Of a DNA stretch of 64,000 nt, positions 56,701-64,000 are shown piece by piece. The stretch lies in contig CAMPDV010000257.1 in the NCBI GenBank assembly GCA_946699065.1, forward strand, positions 310,001 through 374,000, in the 5' to 3' direction. A program made the translations under genes and the position numbers. The notes below the pieces were generated by a model. The model saw only the letters and a list, made by a program, of their open reading frames with translations. It did not search any database and was not told where the DNA came from. Source of the stretch: Loxodes magnus (taxonomy: Eukaryota > Ciliophora > Karyorelictea > Loxodida > Loxodidae). Position 1 is the first letter of the stretch, and each line of letters begins with the position of its first letter.

Positions 56701-59700
56701 CTATATTACCATGAACTCCTATTTCCTCTTCAAACCTTCTTCTTTGCTTTATAGTTTCAAAATAGTCATTTATAAATAATTAATTTTGAGCTTGCTCTAT
56801 TTAAATTATCTCTCTGTCTTAAGGATCAATTTCAAATACTAAAGCTTTAGCCCAATCTTATATTTTAGGACATCTGTAATCAGTAATGTACAAATTATAA
56901 AGCAGTTAGATCCATTTTAACTTGAATTTGGTAAGGTCATTTGGGAAATTCTCTAAGGCTCAGAAAATCATTTCAGGTTTTAATAGCTTTGGTAGTAATT
57001 TTTGAGCGAGTATATTTGATTCATTACTGATGCTTATATACAAATCTAAAAGAGTACTATGGAAGGCATCAGGACTTCTTTGCTGTTCGTCATAGTTCAT
57101 AAAATCATATTAATAGAGAGCATCATTTATAACTTTTGTAATATGAGAGTTGGCTTCTTATGGTTGCCCCGTTTAGAAATGCCAGGTTCCTTCTTAGTCT
57201 TTGTAATAATCAAAGACAAAATCGGAAAATTACATTTCTTATTTTTGCTTCTTGAAAACAAAATTTTCCAAAATGTAGTTTTAAGTGAACCTATGAACTT
57301 TTCCACCTGGATTGCTTAGCATAGACAACATTCATACTTCATTTTTAGGATATATAGGCTACTTAATATTTACTGTTTTATTTAATTCTATTGTTTACTT
57401 TGCTTCCTTTATTATCAAATCTAAGAGGCTAGATATTTAATTTTTATCCATTGATTCAAATGCTTTCACCATGAATCCTGATTTCAATAAGCTACCTAAA
57501 CATGAAACTAATTTGAACTTGCATTGGATAATAATCAGAGTGTTTAATATATCATAGTCTAAAGTATAGAGAGGTTTAGGATTATTTGTAAAGTAAAAAG
57601 CAAGGAAAATATTACAGTGCTAAAGAAAACTAATTGATTAGCTCTTTTTCTTGCTTTAATCTTCGTTCTCTTCTTCTTAAGCTTCTTGTTGAGACCGTTA
57701 AGCTAGTTCTTCATTTTGTTCTTCATTATCTTACTCATTTTTTTTCAACTTAAGATTCATTTCGCATTCAAGCTGTCGGACAAATTATTTATTCTAAATA
57801 ATTTTGGTTAAACAGAAAACAACTAAGTCTGCAAGATGCCAATCTCTTATTTCTTTTACAGTATTACTATTTACCTAAGTACTCATTACTTGCCTAAATT
57901 CCTACCCTTCTTGTAAAATGGTTCATTCATTTTAAATATTAAGTTTTTCATTAGTTAAGATTTTAATAAGGTTAATCAATATTATATCTAAATTACTTAG
58001 CTGCTTTTTGAATTCCTTTATTTAATTTTACTTATCTTGAGTAGTTATAGCTTCTTTACCGAGAATTCCAGCTGCCTGCTAAAATAAATTTCATTCAGGC
58101 GCATAAGACCAAAGACATTTTATTAGATCAGTATTCTTTTCTATTTCAAAATAATTTATTTCACTCAAATTTTCAGTTAAAGTAAGTATTCCTTAGTCCA
58201 CACCTAGGTAAACTTCTACTTCATTATCCTCTTATTTTCCTTCCTCATCTTCTTCACTTTCTTAATAAGTGTATTTCAAAGCTATAAGACTTTTATTTGT
58301 AATATTCTTCTTTTAGGAATCTTGACCTATCAATATAATTTCAAATAAATTATCAAAGTCTGCAACTCTTGAAAGAATAAACATTCAATCAGAGGCTTTT
58401 TTAGATTTTTTTGACTCTAGTTTTTCTTCTTAAACTTTTTGTATCCCAAAGGTTACTTTTGATTCTTCTAATCTTTATTTTATTTTTTCTTAAAATGGTT
58501 AAGGTTTTTCTTTTTCCTCTTCCTCTTCCTCTTCTTTTTCTTCTCCAGCTTCTCCTTCTTCTTATAGATATTTTTTCTAACTCTCTTTATCTTTTTCACC
58601 CTATTCAGCTCCAGATTATTCTTCCTCTTCCTCTTTCCCTTTCCCTTTCCCTTTCACTTTCACTTTCTCTTCTTCTTCTTCTTCTTCTTCTTCTTCTTCT
58701 TCTTCTTCTCCTTCTTCTTCTTCTTCCTCTTCTTCCCCTTCTCCTTCTCCTTCGTCTTTCTCTTCTTCTCAATTTGAATAATCTGTATAATCCGAATATT
58801 CTGTTTGTAAAACTTCTTGTATTTTTTGCTTTCCATACAAATCTTATTCTTCCTTTTCCTTTCATTCTTCATATTCCTCTTTACTAGATACAGTTAAATA
58901 TCTTCCAAATTGAACATGTCTAATTCTAACTTTTTATTGAGACTATAAAGGATTGCTTGATAGAGAGTCTTCCAATTCGATTCTGAAGAGACCATTGAAA
59001 GGCTACTTCTCAGTTTCTTGATATTTTTCTTTATAAATTTTTTATTAATAAAAGCCATTTGTTTTGAAGTAAAATTCTTTACTTCCCTAATTTTCTTCTT
59101 CTAAAGGTTATATTGAATAGCATGTTATATTTAGAGATTATTCAACAAAACTTGCGAAAGAAATTTCGCTTTATATTCCTTCTGCACCTATAAAATTCTA
59201 AGAATCAAAGTTGCGTAAAGTTATAGGATCTGATGCTTTTATTAGTTCTTCAGCTTATTTCAATTGCTGGTCAGGCTAATTTCCTACACCTCTGAAGCTT
59301 TTTATTTTCCATTCGTGCTCTTACTAGCCACTCGCTAATTTATTGTTACTCATTGGTTTTAGAAATCCTTCTATATCAAGGAAGGTTTCAATAGAAACTC
59401 TATCGTTCTCATATACGAATCCTCCTTCTTTCCTTTGCTTGAGCTTTGGTTTGAGTTTCCAGCAAAATTCCTTTGGATAAGGTATCTTGTTAGGATCCTC
59501 ATTGTAAGGTTTAAAAGCAAGCTTGTTGAAAGACATATCATTTTCCAATTCTTGCTACTAAGTTATATAGCAAATTGAGCCTTCTAACTAAAAGCAGACC
59601 ATTTCTCCATATCTTAACTCAGTACCTTCTTTTGCTTTTGATGTGCATATTTTGAAAAGACATTGATTTGGCAAATTCTGAATATCCTTCTTTTCTATAA

Positions 59701-59839
59701 GCTTAGCTGTAAGCTTTTCTTCAAGGAAGTTCTTTTCCGGATTAACTTTATACCGAGTTGGATCATTAAGGGAAATTATAGAAGCGCCGTCTACAGACGT
59801 TAAATAAATAACGTCGCCGATTTGAATCCTAGGATCCAT
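50726..59839 (-). CDS. Inositol 1,4,5-trisphosphate receptor-type calcium release channel
   Basis: The frame from ATG 59839 to TGA 50728-50726 is 9,114 bases, exactly 3,038 codons, so no intron is required. The N-terminus (G-D-V-I-Y-L-T-S, C-L-F-K-I-C, L-R-Y-G-E-M-V-C-F) matches the suppressor/MIR region of IP3 receptors. Residues about 345-450 are a Glu-rich insert made of GAA/GAG repeats. The C-terminus has several membrane segments (from about residue 2767), the last reading I-I-N-L-I-T-T-A-V-I-S-G-I-I-I-D-T-F-S-D-M-R. It is followed by C-F-I-C-C-E-K-R-E and F-E-E-H-R-N-Q-D-H-N, the conserved C-x2-C / H-x4-H linker zinc site. The pore loop reads R-W-H-F-D-L-G-W-M instead of the usual G-G-G-V-G-D. 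Animal receptors have about 2,700 residues. TGA is Trp in E-E-W-K-E-K. It probably releases Ca2+ from internal stores; ligand unproven. Confidence 0.92.
58611..58775 (-). repeat. GAA/GAG microsatellite encoding a poly-Glu tract
   Basis: Long CTT/CTC runs on the plus strand (GAA/GAG on the coding strand), including CTTTCC and CTTTCA variants. It sits in the IP3-receptor frame and encodes the acidic insert. Other frames give spurious poly-Arg, poly-Lys and poly-Leu ORFs. Confidence 0.9.
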
Positions 59840-62800
59840 TTTATAATATTAAGAAAAAAGATGGAATTTATACAGTTCGCTGTTCAATGGCTTCCTTATT
59901 TAGCTAGGACTAAAATAATAAAATCCTAAAGGAATAAAGCACATCTTCATAGTTATTTAAGCTTACTATAAAAACTATTACTATTCCAATGCTTTTCTAG
60001 ATAAAAAGCTTAAGGTTTTAGGAAAAGCCTTAAGAAGTTCTCATCTATGAATACGTTAGAGCTTTCTGACCAAAACTGATAAAAATTAATTTTCATAGCA
60101 TTTTTATTTATACAGGCATTGCTCCTAGAGCTAAATCACAAAGCTTATTACTATATTAGAGCATTATCCAGCTTATATAAAATAATTTATATTAGGCTAG
60201 AATTAATTTGGAGTAAGTTTTTGCATTATAGCAGCATATGAAATAGGAAATGATGGTAGGATATGAATATAGATGAAGGAAAATAAAGGATATAGCAATT
60301 AATTTATAATGATACCATTAGCTTTAAATAAACTAATTATTATTCTTAATTTCCTCTAATCTAATATTATGATCTAAGCATATAAATACCTCTTACTCTA
60401 GGTCTATATTTAACTGATATTTTCCTTAATTAAGGTAAATTCTAAGAAAATTTGATTAAATGTTCAGACAAGCTTCGCTAAATATTGGATATAAATAAAA
60501 ATTAAAGGAACTTCTTTAATTTAATTTTCATATGCAGCTTTGCTTAATTCTTAGTTTATAAATAATAGTAACTACTTAGCTTTTACTAAGATGAGTAGCC
60601 CATTTAGAATTTAGGGCTTTATTTCTACCTTTCAATTTTACTTATTTATACCCTAAAAAATGCTTCCTTTAGGTTCTCAAGTAACCTAGTTATCTTTATT
60701 ATTCCCTAGGAATTTAATTCTTAAGCTAATAATATTCCTTAACTATTAATTTAACTTAAATAGAGCTAAAAGAGAATTTCCCTTAATTATTATAGAAGCA
60801 TTAGATACATCTAAACTTTATTAAGCAGGATTAAATAAACAATTTTTAAATCAGTGAAGCATCATAAAGGTATATCATTTCCTTAGTTTAATTTATATAC
60901 TTTGCTTAGATATAGAGGGTAGGATATCTATTTATCATATAATCTACCACTTACGAAGCTATTATCAGCTCTCTAGCTTTTTCATTTAAAATGCATTTCC
61001 TAAATATTTTCCTGTTTATCTTAAGTTATAATAAATATAAATAGCCTTAGATAAAAATAAGCTAGATATATCATTTACCTGATAAATTATATTATATTAG
61101 TGCTATATGAGAAAAGCTTGTTACCTCTTATATGTTTTGAATGAGATGAGTAATGAAAGTACCTGAACTGAGTAAAAGTTAAGCAGGCCTTATTAAATTA
61201 TATTAACCCTTGATTTATCCAAATGCTCTAATTTATTTTCATTTGCTAAATTAAGCAATTTCATAAAATGCATAATCCAAATCTAAAAGTATTATGATAA
61301 TTAGATTGCTAAAATTAAGAACTAATAAATCCTTTACTATTTAGTAAATATAAGTAACTGTATTTTAAGTTAGAGTACTATCTACCTGCACTTTGATATA
61401 ATCTTAGAATTTATTTTTAAGCTTTATTTTTATTAAATCAATACTTTAGTTAGTTGAATGCTTATAGCATAATTAGATTCTTTGGTATGCTTATTTAATT
61501 AAAGGATTTGCTTATATATCATCTATTTATTTCTAGTTAACTCTTTCTTTTTAAAGGACTTTATATATACCAAAATAGATCTAAATCATTGAGTAATTAG
61601 TCACTGCTATTCAATTAAAGGACTATTATATTAGCATTTTGCTCAAACTTTTTTTCTATTTTCAAGCAAAAATCTATAGAAAATAGCCTTTATTTAGGTA
61701 GATTAAATCCTGGAAATTGCTAGGTTGAATTAAAAATTTAGTTATCTACTTAAAAATTTAATTGATTTAGTTCTATTTATCGATTACTAAGCGTTGGATA
61801 TATCTTACCATAAATTATTTATGCTTTAAACCTAAAATCTCAAAATTAGTTTTCCTTTTATTTTAAAAGACAATCACGTACAGTCATCAAAGCTAACCTT
61901 ACCTTATTATTAGGAGATTAGCTTTTTATTTTTCTGCCTAGCTTTTAATCTTATTTACCTCATCAATAGAACTAAAAAAGTTAATTAGTTCATCCATAAT
62001 AACAAACTATAGAAGCCTAAGATTTGAAAGGTTTTATATATAGATATGTATATGAACTTTATAAAAGAAATAGCTCTTTAAGTTTAAAGCATATTTGAGG
62101 GATATAAAAGGATTATAAATTGGTAGGCTTAAGAAAGACTGATTTATATTACAATAAGATAGTTAATCTTAATTACTCACCCTTTCAACAAAATATTATC
62201 ATTGAGTATTCTAATTCATTTTTTACTTATATCACTCCTTTTACTTCTTAATGCTTAGCATCTATCTATTTTTAGTTTTTCTTATTTATGTTTAAAGAAC
62301 TAAAGAGATAAAGTAGGGTCTATTGTTATCCTATAAATAAGGATTTTAGCTTTAATATTTTGTTTAATAATTATATTCCAAATTAAAAAAAGGAAAATGC
62401 AGGGTATGATATGTAGAGATAATTAAATGAGGGTTGAAAGAAGAAATAAATTTATAACTGAAAATAAGTTTAGTATTAAGACTAAGATTAGGATACTTTT
62501 AAGTATAATTACATAAAAGAGAAAAAGGAAGTTAGTGCATATAAACTAGAAGACATTTGGAAAAATCGCAAAAATTGTACTTAAAAACTCAATAAGAAAA
62601 GCAAGGAAAGAATTGAAATTAATATACAATGTCTATACATTTAAAAATGATATAAAAGAAATTAGTTTCCTAAAATCCTTTAAATTATATTAGAAACATA
62701 ACTAAGCATTAATTATACAAATATAGCATAAATAAAGAAAATATATTCTTTTATTATCTATGCTTGAACTAATTTAGAGAAAAATAGCTCTGGGAAAAAC

Positions 62801-64000
62801 TATCTAATTGGCTTAATAAACCTTCATTGCTATATCTTTCATTCTAAAATTCAATTTTATTCACATTAATTTGGCCAAGCGAATTTAATTATAGCCAAAA
62901 TAAAAATAACATAGATAAGCAAAATTATAAATGAATTAAGCTTATAAATTTAGAAATAGAACAATGTAGAAATAAAGAAATGAAGAAATGAGACTTTATA
63001 TATAAAATTGATAGCATTAATAAGAAGCTTGCTTAATTATTTATAAGCATATTAAATAGTTTTTAATATCATCTTAATAAGGATTCAAGGCAGAAGTTAT
63101 TAAGCTAGATATAATCTAGGAAAAACAAAATTTATTTATTTATCAAATATCTTAGCTTAATTTCTAATATTTAAGTATAGTGGAAGATTTAATATTATGC
63201 CCTCAAATAAAATAAAAAATAATTTAGGAAAAATAGGCGCGATGGTATAAAATAAGGATTAGGCTACTCTGAAAAATTAATTACACTTTGCCAAAATTAA
63301 GAAGAAATGAATTAAAGCATTATGTTTATCTATGTGTTATAAAGCTATTTTGGTGCTTTGATCTTAATAAATTATTGCTTTATATTAGTTTATTATCCTA
63401 TACATTAAAAAAATTATTTTTAATCTACTTGATCTAGATTAATAAGATCATGTGTACTCTCGAAAATAACCACATTATACTTAATACTTCTCCAAGATAG
63501 AAATTTATGATTTGTCTATTTTTAAATTGGAGAGACGAATTTTCTTTGCCATTCTTAATAAATAGCTTTATTTTCGAATGAATTTTAATTTTAAACTATC
63601 TATTCATAATATTAATAAGATGAATATATCATTACTAGATAATTAATTTTCCTCTATATTTCTGTGCTATATCTCTTTACTTTACTTACTAAAACCTTAG
63701 ACTATTGTTATGAAAATTAAGCTACCAAGCAAGAGAATTTCTAATATAAAGATCTAATTATATACCCTTTATTTAATTTTAAGCTCATTTGGTGCTTATT
63801 TCCTTATAACTTTTTATTTATCTTATTCACTAAAATGAATATTCCAGAAAATATTTCCTAGCATTTCTTTATATAATTTTGCTAAAGCTAATAAATAAAA
63901 TGTATTGGAACTATTTATTTAAATATATTAGTTAATAATTATCATTATGCTGCTATTTTCTATTCTAGCTTTATTAATTGTGCAGATGCTTCTTACATTT
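59840..64000. other. AT-rich intergenic region
   Basis: About 4.1 kb upstream of the calcium channel gene with no convincing coding frame, RNA gene or copy of the window's repeats. It is rich in AAGCTTA, TAGCTT and TTAAAT words. The first few hundred bases presumably contain the channel's promoter. Confidence 0.55.

Noticed and set aside
57059-57319. Plus-strand 86-residue ORF
   Set aside because: It lies antisense within the uninterrupted IP3-receptor frame.
58605-58887. Long ORFs rich in Arg, Lys or Leu over the CTT/GAA repeat, on both strands
   Set aside because: They are other-frame readings of the microsatellite; the IP3-receptor frame (first codon base congruent with 59839) reads Glu here and continues on both sides.
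1-64000. CRISPR arrays, tRNA or rRNA genes, telomere repeats
   Set aside because: No regularly spaced direct repeats, no cloverleaf-like segment with convincing A and B boxes, and no C4A2/C4A4-type telomere runs were seen.

Overview
The window looks like nuclear DNA of a ciliate with an ambiguous genetic code, most likely a karyorelict such as Loxodes (inference). Conserved proteins only read through if TAA and TAG are glutamine and TGA is both tryptophan and the only stop. In WD40 genes TGA sits at the hallmark Trp. In retroelement zinc knuckles it is the Trp of H-L-W-R-R-C. Five of the complete host or ORF1 frames (two RING-WD40 genes, the IP3 receptor, two ORF1 genes) end at TGA, with TAA/TAG before or after it never acting as a stop. 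A standard-code ORF scan therefore sees only fragments. The DNA is very AT-rich, and one WD40 gene carries a 20-nt intron.

Host genes. 1-11.5 kb: a RING/coiled-coil/WD40 family (a partial gene at the left edge, two full genes at 2605-4551 and 9725-11448 on the minus strand, and a duplicated two-repeat fragment at 6.7-7.0 kb). 18-28 kb: a broken Kelch gene and several Gln-rich coiled-coil or unrecognised genes, the largest at 25633-28023. 32.7-33.6 kb: an acidic protein with a C-terminal membrane segment. 36.4-38.1 kb: a decayed calcium-dependent protein kinase. 50726-59839 (minus): a 9.1-kb uninterrupted frame for an IP3-receptor-type calcium release channel of about 3,037 residues.

Mobile DNA fills most of the rest. 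The main class is short (0.74-1.06 kb) retroelements that carry only one gene: a coiled-coil protein with a CX2CX4HX4C zinc knuckle. Six copies (14.8-15.6, 15.7-16.5, 16.9-17.9, 34.1-35.0, 39.3-40.4 and 41.6-42.3 kb) end in an AT-rich simple tail and are flanked by 12-17-bp target-site duplications. A seventh (31.7-32.6 kb) is inserted in a LINE reverse-transcriptase gene (28470-32721) with its own 13-bp duplication. RT genes are separate: one nearly whole copy (frameshift; first catalytic Asp is Glu) and five decayed pieces. There is also an IS1595/ISXO2-like transposase relic at 12-12.9 kb and four families of about 250-330-bp dispersed repeats. One family has target-site duplications and a TTAA-type tail. 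Another has a terminal stem-loop and 12-bp inverted ends.

Long AT-rich stretches (0.3-2.6, 4.6-5.7, 35-36.4, 42.4-43.5, 46-47 and 59.9-64 kb) show no gene. Coordinates of decayed elements are approximate. Coding calls rest on hand translation with the ambiguous code, and no database search was possible.
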